Of a DNA stretch of 64,000 bases, positions 1 through 11,201 are shown one piece after another; the first letter of the stretch is position 1, and each line of letters starts with the position of its first letter. The position numbers were made by a program, and so were the translations under genes. The stretch spans positions 62,001 to 126,000 of the forward strand of contig VCMS01000110.1 in assembly GCA_022539475.1 (NCBI GenBank), given 5' to 3'. Source of the stretch: Gracilaria domingensis. Taxonomy: Eukaryota; Rhodophyta; Florideophyceae; Gracilariales; Gracilariaceae. The notes beneath the pieces were generated by a model. That model was not told the origin of the DNA. It did not search any database and saw only the letters and a list, made by a program, of their open reading frames with translations.

Positions 1-28
1 ATGCAACGTGCTCCGTTCAAAACGACAA
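1..28 (+). repeat. copia-1 5' LTR tail (partial)
   Basis: Positions 3-28 match positions 5559-5584 with one mismatch over 26 bp. The two sites bracket the copia-1 coding region, so they are best read as the U5 ends of the 5' and 3' LTRs. The rest of the 5' LTR lies outside the window. An 8-nt string TGGTATCA at 53-60 equals the start of the usual initiator-Met primer-binding site, but it lies 25 bp from the inferred LTR end, further than normal. Confidence 0.5.
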
Positions 29-222
29 TCCGGATTCTTGGACGCTGCGCGTTGGTATCATTCGTTTGTTTTCAAGACGTATAGCTGGAAAGCAGTATAG
101 CATCATCGACTCGGGCTCAGATTGTTGCACGTTACGATCGTCTTAATCGATCCGCAAACATCGTGGAGCCATCTACGGAAACAGGTCGCCTACTTCGAGA
201 CTGTGCGAACTACGTTCTAAGC

Positions 223-1908
223 ATGTATCCTGTCGTCGACGAAACTGGAGCGACCATACCACTCTCTGCTAGTCGGAAGGCCGAAGTGGAGGCTACGTTT
301 AAGAGCTTCTTACCCTCCCCAGAGAGCACTTTAGAGCCAGCTTACTTCGATGCTCCTTTGTTTCCAGTACAACTTGTGCGAGACGTGGCTGCACTTTACG
401 ACCTTGATGCCGTCCCCGATGGGCTCATTACGTCGTTGCATCTAGAATCCCGCGAGACCGCCAATCGCTCTCTGTTGACCCATGTGTGGTTCATGCACTT
501 TATGGACGCGTCACTCGACACCATGCGATCTGGAGTTGACCTCTACCGTAGAAGTCGTTCTGCGTCGAGGCTTGCAGCAGCACCTGAGTCTTTCAGGAAC
601 AACCAGCACCTAACACCTTTTACTGACCAGCCGCAAAATGCAGAAGCTCTTGTCGAGCCTCAATTGCCCCACACAGGGAACAACACATTCTCCGGCAATG
701 TCCAGTCTCGTCGTAATGGTGCTGGGAACTCACGTACTGTCAATGAAGCTATATCAGGTGATGAGAGTCAGCCTCATAAAGACATCGAAGCGAATCGTGG
801 ATCATCTGGGATGGACACGCGAAAGGCAAACTACGTTTCCCAGTACTTCAAGGACAATAGGTTTACTGGTGACATTACGCAGTCTATTGAGCTTACATTG
901 CGAGATTACAACGTGTGTGCTCGCCAACACAGGCTCACTCGGACTCAGAAAGCGGACTATTTCGTGAACATCCTCGAAGGCCCAGCTCGTACGTTTTTCT
1001 TCAACAACGCTAGGGATGATATGTCGTTTGAAGATATGGCAACGCTCATGAAAATTGAATACAACAGTAACGCCCGCCAGTTGCAGGTGTACGGAATGCT
1101 GAAGACGTTGCGTTTAGAGAAGGTTATGTCGGAAAGTGAGATCACAACGTTTTCTGATGGCTTGACCAAGATAGTGAGCGTAATTGAGGAACTGGCACCT
1201 CAGTGCCCTTCCCACTTCCGCTCGGAGTCGCACAAGATTGGCTACCTACGTAATGCTGTCCTTGGAATTGAGTGGGCAAAGTTGCCTATGAGCAACATCG
1301 TTACCTCAAAGTACACCTTTAATGGTTTTATCACGGCTTTAAGAGAAAGTCTCCAGCTCGAAGAAGAGATAAAGGAATCTGTTCGAAAGACCGAAACACT
1401 TGTGACCACGGATGATACTCTGTATCAAAGGTACGGTCGCGATCCGAAGCATGTCCGGAAGCATGCGGGGCGCCGTGACTACAGACCCACTTCCCACGAC
1501 ACTGCTGACAATACCAGGACCTTTGAAGAGAGCAGAAGACGTAACGAATGTCACAGATGCCATGCCAAATGGCAGCCTGGACACAGATGCCAGCCTGGTG
1601 CTGTCCGCAACCAAGTTCGGCAACGCATTCGAAATGGTGAATCAGCAGTCCACATCGTTTCAGACCTCGTTCTGGTCATGGAGGGAGAAAGCGCTGCAGC
1701 CAACGAAGATGTCAGTGCAGGACATGATGACGCAGATGTGGCCACTGAAGACGTCCGCCTATTCGATGAACTCACATCAGGAAAATGGAATGCCGAACAA
1801 GATGATACCGAAAGGGCGGATCAAGAGTGGTTCACCAATCATCTTTCTACAACTCTACGCGGCTCCGACCACATTTCTGCCCCTCCTCCGAAGCAGGATT
1901 TTCAGTAG
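223..1908 (+). CDS. gag: Copia-type Gag protein (copia-1)
   Basis: The structural protein of an LTR retrotransposon, expected to form the particle and bind the RNA. The frame is open from 85 to 1908, but the first ATG is at 223. A Gag-like helical region covers roughly 830-1400. A zinc-knuckle-like cluster with spacing C-x2-C-x7-H-x-C lies near 1548-1590. The protein ends at TAG 1906-1908. The next frame (pol) overlaps its tail in the -1 phase, as expected for a gag-pol pair made by frameshifting. No lesion is seen inside the frame. The identification rests on its position before protease/integrase and on the cysteine cluster. Confidence 0.75.
   Translation: MYPVVDETGATIPLSASRKAEVEATFKSFLPSPESTLEPAYFDAPLFPVQLVRDVAALYDLDAVPDGLITSLHLESRETANRSLLTHVWFMHFMDASLDTMRSGVDLYRRSRSASRLAAAPESFRNNQHLTPFTDQPQNAEALVEPQLPHTGNNTFSGNVQSRRNGAGNSRTVNEAISGDESQPHKDIEANRGSSGMDTRKANYVSQYFKDNRFTGDITQSIELTLRDYNVCARQHRLTRTQKADYFVNILEGPARTFFFNNARDDMSFEDMATLMKIEYNSNARQLQVYGMLKTLRLEKVMSESEITTFSDGLTKIVSVIEELAPQCPSHFRSESHKIGYLRNAVLGIEWAKLPMSNIVTSKYTFNGFITALRESLQLEEEIKESVRKTETLVTTDDTLYQRYGRDPKHVRKHAGRRDYRPTSHDTADNTRTFEESRRRNECHRCHAKWQPGHRCQPGAVRNQVRQRIRNGESAVHIVSDLVLVMEGESAAANEDVSAGHDDADVATEDVRLFDELTSGKWNAEQDDTERADQEWFTNHLSTTLRGSDHISAPPPKQDFQ
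1896..1902 (+). promoter_or_regulatory. candidate -1 ribosomal frameshift heptamer
   Basis: GGATTTT lies in phase G GAT TTT of the gag frame, two codons before the gag stop at 1906. A -1 slip here enters the open pol frame directly. It resembles the GGAUUUA class of retroviral slip site. No downstream pseudoknot was worked out, so this is inference. Confidence 0.35.
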
Positions 1909-4124
1909 GGCGACGAGGAATTCAGCCTGAACGTCGTCGCCCAGCGCGATGGGTAGCGTCCCATAGAACTACCCTCCCGAGGCGCAAAGAGAATACCCAC
2001 GTGGTCGACATCAACGTTTCGAATGTAAGCGTTGCTCATTTCAGTCGTCAACGCAACAGGTCAAGACTGAACGGGTTCTGTGTGGACATCGGCGCACCAA
2101 GGTCTGTTGTTGGGATTAAGGAATTGCGACGTATCTTCGCAGAGAAGAACCTCCGTTTGCCTACTCTTCGCAAACTCCCAGCACATACACGATTCAGATT
2201 TGCGGATGCATGCTTTGACTCTCTTGGAAAGGTCGCGTTGACGTTAGAGACACCAACTAATGTCGCTCCAATCGCCGTAATCATGGACGTCATTCAGGCC
2301 GACATCCCGGCATTGCTTGGAATGGATGTGTTAGACACAGAATCGTTGATAGCAGATACTGTGGCAAATCGTCTTACGAAACGGAGGCGTATCACCCTGA
2401 ACGATGGTACGGATGATTTTGTGGACGACTGGTCTGTTCCATTGCATCGGAGCGAAAGTGGTCATGTATTCGCCAGCATTCACTTCCCTGCTGCGGTATA
2501 CTTCTCGAGAACACAGCTCCAGAAGCTTCATCGTCAGTTCTTCCATCCAGCTTCAGAGAAACTGTTTCGACTCTTGAAAAAGGCACGTCCAGAACATGCG
2601 ACACCTGAGACGCTTGCGACGCTCAAAGATATATCGAAACGATGCGACCCCTGTCAGAGAATTCAATCAGCACCAACACGGTTTCGTGTGTCTTTTGGGG
2701 CCGAGCATGTTCGCTTCAACGAGAGAGTGTTCATTGACATAATGTACATTGGCAGCAAACCAATTCTACACATCGTCGATGAATCAACCCATTTCTCAGC
2801 TGCGGCATTTCTTCCGAGTGTCTCCACCAAATCAATTTGGAAGAAACTCCTTCTTTGTTGGGCTTATATCTACACTGGACTGCCGAATCGTATGCTGGTT
2901 GATCAAGGTAGTGCCTTTGGCCAAATGTTCATAGACATCGCCTCGGAGTCTAACATCGAAGTTGATCGCACTGGGATAGAAGCACACTCAAGTCTTGGCA
3001 TTGGAGAAAGGTACCATCAACCATTGAGACAAACATACAGAAAGATAATGGCTGAGAACTTTAGTACGGAACCAGACGTAGCATTAGCCGCATCGGTGAA
3101 AGCCATGAACGATACTTTGGGACCTGAAGGACTAGTGCCCTCTGCACTTGTGTTCGGCGAATACCCTCCTGTGCACACGCGGTCGGAGGTCCCAAGCATG
3201 CGTGCGACTCTCGCTAGCCGTGCGAAGATTGCCAGCACTGCACGAAGTGAGATGCAGCGTTGTATGGCCAAGCTACGAGTGGATTGTGCATTGAAGCACA
3301 AAGTTCCAGCTGCAGCCGATCAATCTTATCAGGTGGGTGATCGTGTCCTTGTATGGAGAGAGAAAATTGTTAACAACAGGATCGGCGAGTGGCTTGGACC
3401 CTTTACTGTTGACGCCGTAAATGAAGCTAAGAAATTGGTCTATGTGCGAGATGTTGTCGTAGGTCCTGCTAAGCCATTTGGTTGGGCACAAATCAAACGC
3501 TATCATGAGCCTGAATCTCTTGCACAGTCGTTCTTCTCCGACTTGGGAAAGAGTCTCAGTTTCTTCAGGAATCCAGTGGACAGTCCGATGTATTTGACAG
3601 AAATAATCGACAAGGACGATCCTAGGGCCACCTCGAAGGAGATGACTGCGGCGAAGAAAAAGGAGATTAAGAATCTATTGGACCGTGGCACCTTTAAGAT
3701 AATTCTGCGCGAAGAGCTTCCATCAGATGGCAACATTCTTCCAGGACGTTTTGTGCTGGCCATCAAATCTACAGAGGATGGTTTGGTTAAGTACAAGGCA
3801 AGATATGTCATCGGTGGACATCGTGATCGTCTAAAGCACATGATGGTACATTCGAGCACCACAGTGCAGCCATCATCGATTAGACTTCTGCTTGGGCTTG
3901 CGATGGTTCATGGGTTTGATATATGGACCTCAGATGTCCGCCATGCATACCTTCAATCCGCGGAACCACTCGGGAGACAGGTTTTCATTTCCAGCCCTGC
4001 ACCAGAATTCGAACTGGATCCTGCACAATGTTTTCAGTTACTGAAACCACTGTATGGGCTGTGTGAATCAGGGGACTTATGGTATAAGACGCTGGAGGAT
4101 CATCACGTCAAGATCTTGGAATGA
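1896..4124 (+). pseudogene. pol: copia-1 Pol, protease-integrase-RT N-terminal part
   Basis: Copia polyprotein read in the -1 frame relative to gag. Domain order is protease, GAG-pre-integrase, integrase, reverse transcriptase. The protease motif near 2085 reads D-I-G where D-S/T-G is expected. The pre-integrase zinc site is visible: two His near 2526-2550 and C-x2-C near 2650. Integrase D, D and E motifs are visible as FIDIMY, LVDQGS and GERYH. RT begins near 3740 with the YKARYV region and runs through LKPLYGL. The frame stops at 4122-4124, before the YVDD box, which continues at once in the -1 frame. That looks like a one-base deletion, so the element is probably dead. Confidence 0.85.
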
Positions 4125-5116
4125 CACCACTTCGGTCTGACCCTGCTTTGTACTCCCTGATGCAGAATGATCTACTCAGAGGGCTTTCAGGTGCATATGT
4201 AGATGACTTAGTCAGAGCTGGGGATGATCACTTTAAGAGCGTTTCAAGAAGAACAACCCAGAAGTTTGACATGGCGGAAGATCAGTACCTACCCTGCACA
4301 TTTACTGGTTTTCGTCTGACAAGAGATGAAAATGGTATCGTTCTTCAAGACCAGCACGAGTACTTAAAGAAGTTGGAAGAATTGGAAATTGGAGCATCGT
4401 TCAGAGAGTTTAGATCTATGCGTATGAGACTCGCATGGCTATCAAACACACGACCTGACTGTCTCTTTGAGATTTCGCAACTTGCGCAAGTGACAGAGGA
4501 TCTGTTTGTCAAGGAGAGAGTGAAGATCATTAAGCAGCTTAACAAATCAGTCCGATATGCTAAGTCGAACTCTATGGCCTTACGCTTCCCGGCGTTAGAT
4601 CATAACAGCCTCAAGGTAATTGGGTTTTCCGATTCATCATTTGCAAATAATGTCGATCTCTCCTCACAATTGGGGCATATTTGCTTCATTGGGGACAAGA
4701 CGGGTACAATCATTCCAATTCAATTCAAGTCTTACAAATCTAGAAGGATCACACGTTCAGCTATGGCCGGGGAAGTCATAGCCTTTAGTGATTTGTTTGA
4801 CTACTGTGCTACTCTCGCTGATGAACTGAGTCGATTGTTGTGCAAAAGGGTTCCTGTTCAGCTCTTTACAGATAGCAAATCCTTATTTGATGTCATCTCT
4901 AAAGGTTCGAGAACATCGGAGAAGCGCATGATGCTTGACATCGCGGCTGCGCGTGAGGGCTTCAAGCAGAACATAATATCGGATATTGGTTTCGTCCGGA
5001 GCTCCCACAATGTTGCTGATGGTTTGACAAAGTCCATGCAGCAGGCTACGATTCGAAACATTCTACTGAGTGGGCACTTGGATATTGTGGCCGAGCAGTG
5101 GATCATTCGCAAGTAG
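4121..5116 (+). pseudogene. pol: copia-1 Pol, RT C-terminal part and RNase H
   Basis: Continuation of the same polyprotein in the next frame, overlapping the previous part by the four bases ATGA. It carries the RT catalytic box YVDD near 4198-4210, then the Copia RNase H with SDSSFAN, TDSKSL and a terminal SSHNVADGLTK region typical of Copia, ending at 5116. Apart from the junction the frame is clean. A deliberate second frameshift at 4121 is possible, but a single-base loss is simpler because Copia RT is normally uninterrupted here. Confidence 0.85.
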
Positions 5117-5117
5117 T

Positions 5118-5584
5118 CTGTTCCAGGACTATCTTTTACGTCAATCAGGTTATTTCTATGAGTATTGCAGAGATGATATGGCGCAAATGGAGGGAGTAAG
5201 TCGTTTGCTTTTGAGTGACTCAGATGAAGAGCAGTCAGTTTTGACATTACGCAAGTGCAGTCACTTTGCTGAGCATGTGGTTAGGAAATCAATTAGTTGC
5301 ACTACACGCACTGGCAATCAATACCAGTGCGCGGTACATCTCTGCAAGTAAAGTATATCTATCACTGCGCGTGTTGTTTCCTCTCCGAGGAGCGACACAC
5401 TGCAGTTTTTGGGTTTTGAAGTCTTTTCTTTTTCAAGAAAACGCTTCACCGCGAGCGAAGAGACGCTTGCCCCCAGCTGGCTACAGTACAACCCCCTTCG
5501 TTCTTTTACTCCCACGCCTTTGCTACACTTTGATTGTGCAAAGTGTGAGTGTGGGAAAGCAACGTTCTCCGTTCAAAACGACAA
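5118..5584 (+). repeat. copia-1 3' LTR (start approximate)
   Basis: Non-coding stretch between the RNase H stop and the U5-like end at 5559-5584, which matches the sequence at window positions 3-28. It has a pyrimidine-rich middle (about 5370-5520), as in other LTRs here. The left border cannot be fixed because the matching 5' LTR is off the window: a TG at 5119 is one candidate, and the purine-rich tract around 5183-5198 could instead be the polypurine tract. Confidence 0.4.
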
Positions 5585-7094
5585 CCCCACCGGGATCTTC
5601 TCATGAACACGCCGCTCCTGCTCCACCCCATCGGGATAACGGACCTGACGAAATGCTGCCTGCTCCCGGTTCAGGGGCTCCAAGCACCCGAAGTACCCAT
5701 GGAGAGATTCTACCACGTGTGGAGGACCCGGAGCGCATACTCCGTCAGTCCTCCCCGACCGACTTTCGGAACCGTCTCGAGGCCATGCGCCAGCATGCCT
5801 CTCGAGAAGCAACTCCGCAGCCGCAGACGCCCAGGGCAACAGCGCAGGAGACCCTCGTTGGGACTTCGCAACGACCCGCAGAGAGTGATGTTCAACCGTT
5901 ACAGGAGAGCTACTCATAGCTCTGAAGCCACTCGTGGAATCTAGGGTGACACTCGAGGCCGAGCGCCGTATTCCCCACAGGGTTTATGCTGAGATGGAGG
6001 GCCTGCTGGATACCCTTGTTCAGCGGGTCGCTTCTAAGATGACCGTCACCGGAATTCTGGACGGCGCTATTGCCACCAGTGTGCACACTGAGGTATAGCG
6101 CCGTCTCCAACTCGCTCCCATTGGGTACGAACAAACTGTCAACCGTCAGTCGGTCGTTTCGGTATGGCAACCGACCACTATCCCTGCCGGACATGAAGCA
6201 GATTCCAGACCCAGCAGGGATCCCAATATTGATAGACCCGACTTGAGCAGTCCCCTCAGGGAAGCAGAAGAGTACCGGTCGCGATACCCATGCGGGTCGT
6301 GATAAAGTGGGACCCGGAAGTCCCCAAGCCGACGTCGGAACAGGAGGAAGTCATCCCGCAAGGGTCGTGGCTTTTCCGACTCGGATGACTTGCAGTCTGA
6401 CTCAGACAGGTCAGAGGCGGTCGACTCGGACGACTTCGACCCCGAAGTGGACATTTCGCAATTGTGCCACATTCGACCCAACAATGGGAAAATTTCTAAA
6501 GTACTTAGCTTCAAGCACTATCGCTTGAATGACCGTAACGGGCGTTACAACGCTTCGGTCGATCGCGCAGTTGCGAAGCATGCGAAACGCATGCAACTGC
6601 AAATGCCCTTGACGATCTCGGGCAAAGATCCAATTTTGCTCTTGCGGTTCTTGGCCGCGTTCCGGAATGCGTGTGACCAGAATTTTGTACACGAAGAAAC
6701 AGCCTCTGGCTGTTTCGCTTCTTTCTGGAGCAAGGCGCTAGGGACCACAGTAACCGCCAAGATCACTAGCGAATCCAGGGCCGTGGTCGAGAAGAGTTCT
6801 GAACTTCTCTCGTCCTACCCCGAGGTTGTTACCTACCTCCTTGAGGTTTACGCGACGGACGATGTCCTATCGGAGGCCTACCATGACGTCATCACACACC
6901 ACCAGAGCTTAGCGGTGTGTGAACGGGAATTCGCCTACCAATTGTGGACAAAGAACCTCCGATGCGATAAAATCTTATCTGAGGGTCGCCTAAAGGCCTT
7001 CCTCATCGAGGGATTGCTCCCCGCAATCAGGGCCGTCCCAGAGGAACCTTTTCGCAACCAATGCAACCCACTCGGAAAGAAAGAGTGCCCATAA
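5585..7094 (+). pseudogene. broken gag-like relic of another retroelement
   Basis: Three frames together give a Gag-like protein: a Pro/Ala-rich N-terminus (about 5600-5919), a middle piece in a shifted frame with stops (about 5920-6300), and a longer clean piece from about 6390 to the stop at 7092-7094. The last piece starts with an Asp/Ser-rich stretch followed by a helical region resembling Gag of LTR elements. No protease, RT or integrase follows. It starts just after the copia-1 U5 end, so it may be a neighbour sharing that LTR or an older insertion. It is not similar by eye to copia-1 Gag. Confidence 0.5.
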
Positions 7095-7109
7095 TCCAGA
7101 CCTTGGGTT

Positions 7110-8048
7110 CTAGACTAGTTCAAATCCCTGGTAGGTAACCACGGGTGGGAGTTCAACTCTCATATCGAGAGGGACTTCATACCCGGAGAACCAACTCGGA
7201 ACACGGACGTAACGTCGGTCGAGATTATCGCGACGAAACTCGTTCACCTTTACCATCTGGTAGGCGATGAAGCAACCGGTACGGTTACGACAATGGCGCT
7301 CGAAGCGTAGTCCACCCCAGTAACGTTTGGCGGTGTTGGATTCGCTACGCGACTCGAAGTCCTCCGGAAGAATCGGAGAATTCCACAGCAGCATTCGTGT
7401 TGCTGGTTGAAGCCGAGATCCACTAGGGAAGTCACCATTCACGATGGCGTCACGAAGCGCGTCTACATACGCGATCTCGCCTTCGGTGCGATACGCCCAG
7501 GTGTCCATATCTTGGCGGGCAAGGATGAGCAATCCGCAAGGAGTGCGGCCGATGCGATTATATACCAGATTTATGAAGTCTCTGGGATTTGTTTCCAGTC
7601 GACCCGGAACGTTCAGCGCGTCTGGCTGAGCAACGATACGCCTCGTCCAGTCACGAGAAAACACTGCCTGAATGGGCAGCCTTCCCGGTAGTAGACCGGC
7701 ATGATCCACATACGCCAAAATGGCGTCGCGGTCATGTATACCATGCGCGTAGAACCATGGGAGACGAACAAATAACTCGGCATTAGTCCGAGGGTTTTTC
7801 CCTGCCAGCTCACGAAGCGTGGGGAGAATAGTTCCGTGAGCTAGACGGTACTGTGGGGCTGACGATAGAAGCCCCGAGACAGGAATACCGTAGTACGGAT
7901 CCATTTTTATGATGGCAACAATATCGCTCGTGGATGCACGAAGAGAGAAGAGCGCACGTTCACGGCTTTGCAACAGCGGAGCAACAACGGATATCCCATC
8001 CGCGATAATCCGTATACGTCGGCGGCGGTGGCGACACTTGTGCGACAT
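7110..8048 (-). CDS. hypothetical protein, 312 aa
   Basis: Clean minus-strand frame from ATG 8048 to TAG 7110, not recognised. The N-terminus is strongly basic (an Arg cluster in the first dozen residues), followed by a mixed alpha/beta-looking body with many Arg, Trp and Tyr, and a Pro-containing C-terminal tail. No signal peptide, membrane segment or zinc cluster is visible. It ends 15 bp from the gag relic on the opposite strand, so it may be a transposon-carried gene or a captured host gene. The length of the clean frame in a mid-GC region supports real coding. Confidence 0.5.
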   Translation of the reverse strand: MSHKCRHRRRRIRIIADGISVVAPLLQSRERALFSLRASTSDIVAIIKMDPYYGIPVSGLLSSAPQYRLAHGTILPTLRELAGKNPRTNAELFVRLPWFYAHGIHDRDAILAYVDHAGLLPGRLPIQAVFSRDWTRRIVAQPDALNVPGRLETNPRDFINLVYNRIGRTPCGLLILARQDMDTWAYRTEGEIAYVDALRDAIVNGDFPSGSRLQPATRMLLWNSPILPEDFESRSESNTAKRYWGGLRFERHCRNRTGCFIAYQMVKVNEFRRDNLDRRYVRVPSWFSGYEVPLDMRVELPPVVTYQGFELV

Positions 8049-8615
8049 GGCTAGCCACACTTTGATTTATCCACGTATGACAGGCACAGTACAGCCAGCG
8101 CGATGCACGCGGGTAATTTTCAGCAATTTTTTGAAATGCGGATTTCAGGCTGCGCCGCGCGTGGCGTGCGAACTGGCGCGGCACGGCGCCAATTTTTTGG
8201 CGAATTTTTTAAGTTGCCGATTCGGTATCCGCTGCCACGCTCTGAGGCGCTTCAAAAGCAATGGTTCACAACCCTTGAAACGCCCGCGTTCTCGACATAT
8301 CAACCAATCTTTGAATCGCGGTTTTTGCTGCCATTTGGGCAGGTAATTTCCGCCAAATTTTTTAATTATCGTTGCAAGTAACCTCAGCCTGTCAAGGCTG
8401 TTTTCGAAGAGTTCCGCGCCATACACAGGGCGCATCGCTGCCATTTATGCAACGTAGATTGTTACATTTTGTACGATCCACGGATTCAACGATGTAACGT
8501 ACTCGCTATCCTCACCGAGAGATCTCCAGCGCTTTCTCGCTGATTTCTACGCCATGTTCAATTGACAGGCCCTCGTTAGTGCGCCCGGGATGGGCGCATC
8601 TTGGGAAGGGGGACC
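8049..8615. other. no gene; A/T tracts
   Basis: No supported frame. The stretch has several short A/T-tract motifs of the AATTTTTT kind between 8120 and 8370, set in GC-rich flanks. No terminal repeats were found. Confidence 0.4.
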
Positions 8616-9208
8616 TGTAGTGCACTGGCACCCCCATTGCTCAGTTTATGAACAAAATTCTCAATTGTTGATGGGATCATATACAATCAATCATGATTGC
8701 CGTGCGCACTACACAGATGTACACGCGCCCATAACTTTAGTTTTACTTAAACAGTGAAGAGGGCGAGAGGCACAAGCCTCAACCCCCAAGCACCTTCTTG
8801 GATCTCATCGACCCCCGGGATGTGAGGTAGTTACCGTCATAGTTCTCCCTTGCGTCTACATCTAGCGCATGCTAGTTGGCGCATCGCAATCGCTCTACGC
8901 GCAGGTCTGCCATTCTCTTTCTGGAGTATCCCTGTCCTCGTTCGCTACGAGTGTCTCCCTGTACTCCGACCCATACAATCAACCCCTCTTCGCTCTACTC
9001 CTTCTTCTTTCTCTTCCTTCATCATCCCTCTTCCACCCCTTTCCTCCCCCTTTCCTCACCTTTCCTCACGTTTTCTGTGAGTTTCCCTCTGGTCTTTCAC
9101 CAATGTTTCTACCTGTTTCTCGCAGGCTGAGCCACCACGAGAGGTGGGCGCGTCCTGAACTACGTGTCAGCGTGCGTCTCTCTTCTAGCTCTTCGCTAGT
9201 GCACCACA
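8616..9208 (+). repeat. candidate LTR of copia-3
   Basis: It begins TGTAGTGCAC and ends GTGCACCACA, an inverted terminal match of 9/10 with the TG...CA ends of LTRs. The body has a long pyrimidine-rich tract (about 8990-9080), as is common near LTR transcription starts here. It lies just upstream of Copia-like pol debris. No second copy was found in the window, so it could be a solo LTR or unrelated. Confidence 0.35.
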
Positions 9209-9239
9209 GTATGGAGGTCGTAAACTGAGCCGCCTTGAG

Positions 9240-11201
9240 CTTGTTCGTGGTTACACACCTAGTTTCATGGGTGTACTACAGTCCAAAGTGAATGTGGAAC
9301 TCCTTGAAGCCTACCAGGAGGAGGTAGTCAAGAGTGCAATCTAGACCGTTGAAAGAACAAGGGACTCTCATGTTCTAACCAAAACCCAGTTCCCAAGAGG
9401 TTCTGCGGTCTACTATTTCAGACGAGGTTAGAGATTTGGTACCTGGCACGTTGGCTTCGTCCGAGAAGCGCAGAACCACTCCCTGTTACTCTCCTCGAAT
9501 GAAAACCATCACGGTCACAGCATCAGAGCAGCATACGAGGATGTTCGCCTGGTTCCAACTTCCTCGTTGCTGGTTGAACTGCACCAAATGAGGTGCACTT
9601 CGCCACTGTCTCATGGGATTGCGGAAGCAGAAGAGAACACTGCGGATATTCCTATTGATGAGAAACCACGAAACCTAGCAAATCAGACCTCCGACCCACC
9701 ATGCCAGACTTCAGTGGAGTTTCTGCTAAACGATGAACTAACTCTCTTGTCATACCATCTAAACGTACGTTAGTTACTGGCGGGAGATAAGCCTCAAGTA
9801 ATTTACATTCCTGAACGGGACATTGGAGCTCCATATGACCCTTCTGGTACTGAAAAGGATATTGGGGACACAGCTGTGGTCAAGCTGTTGCCCAAGGTAC
9901 AGCTACGCTCGGTGGAGCAGGAAATCTTCAAGATTTGCATTAAAGTGGTGGGTAAGGAGCAAGTATCGGAGTCGAGGACGGAATTCCTTTCAAGATGCGT
10001 CGTTGATAAGGCCATAGCTAAGAAAAAGGCTGTATATAAAGGTCGGTATGAAGAGATTCACCGATCGACCCTTCGGAAGTTGGCCAACATCCTGACTTCA
10101 CACTATCTGTTTCACATAAAAAATGACGCTCAGGATGACGCACTTCGTTCAAAATGTCGACTGGTTCCTCAGGGCAACCGCGATAACGAAAAAGATAGGA
10201 TCTGTAAGGACTCCTCAGCAGCGCAATTTCCAGTGATTCGAACAGTTCTGTCAATCGCGGCCACACTTGTACTTTCTTTGGGCACCCTTGATATATAAGA
10301 GGCATATTTGCACGGCGGTGACCTGAACCGGGACATATTTATGATCCGTCCAAAGAGCTGGGATACATCACGTGATGTTTGGAAGCTGCCAGCGCCCTCC
10401 TACGGTCTGGTAGAGCCTGGACGCCTTTAACAACTGGCTTTGGAGAAGTGGCTCTTGCATCAAAACTTCGAAATCGTCCCTAGCCTCCCTCAGCTTTTAG
10501 TTCTGCGTTACGCTGATTGCTCCATAAAGCTCAAGATGGCCAATGTGGTTGATGATATGCTACTTGGCGGACTCCTGTCTGATCTTCAAAGCTTCTATGC
10601 TGCTATCAGCAAGCACTTCACGGTTGAGAAGTTCGATACCTCTATGAAGCTCATCCTCAATCGAATGCAATTGAATGCAAGGATGATAAATCTATTTCTA
10701 TCAACACGGAAGAGAATCTCAGGAGCATATCCAAATTATCCATTTCGAGGGAGGGCCGCAAGCGCTTCGATTCACCATGTATAGGGGAAGAGAGAACCGC
10801 GTTTCTTGGAATTACCGGAGCCCTCAACTTCTTAGGTCATGGGGTGCTATCCCAAGCCTCCTCGCTGCCAGTTACCTGCAAAAAAGGAGTTCGAAGTTGT
10901 TGGGTTCTGACCTGATAATGGCCAACCAAGGTCTCGGTGAGATATGCCTCTCTCGCCAACGGCTGCTCCACAATACCTTGCGTCCTCGTATGCAAGTCCA
11001 GTTAAGAAATCTTACGGACAAACGGGATAGGACTCGGGACTATCCATGCCGGTGGAAGGTGGGAATCTTATATTCCATGCATTCGACTGGAATTGTTCTA
11101 AGCCATCCACAGTCTCCTTCAGTTCAATCGGCGGAGAGATCTTGGCGGCATCCCACTAAGCTGACCGTGGCCCCTCGATGTCCACTGCAATTTTGGAATT
11201 C
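9240..11201 (+). pseudogene. decayed Copia Pol (copia-3), RT region
   Basis: Pieces in several frames still show a Copia RT: a stretch at 9876-10298 with a degraded K...CRLVPQGN motif, then an in-frame stop, EAYLHGGDL-type RT sequence near 10300, a YGLVEPG-like motif near 10405, and a VVDDM box near 10543-10557 at the place of YVDD. Many stops and frameshifts are present. Gag, protease and integrase are not recognisable between the candidate LTR and RT, so an internal deletion is likely. The RNase H end resumes at about 11652, after an inserted repeat. Confidence 0.6.

Noticed and set aside
53-60. Initiator-Met primer-binding site for copia-1
   Set aside because: Only 8 bases match and it lies too far from the inferred LTR end; kept as a remark, not a feature.
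8616-8713. 98-bp segment with inverted TGTAGTGC ends, considered a MITE
   Set aside because: No target duplication; the left end fits better as the start of a longer LTR ending at 9208.
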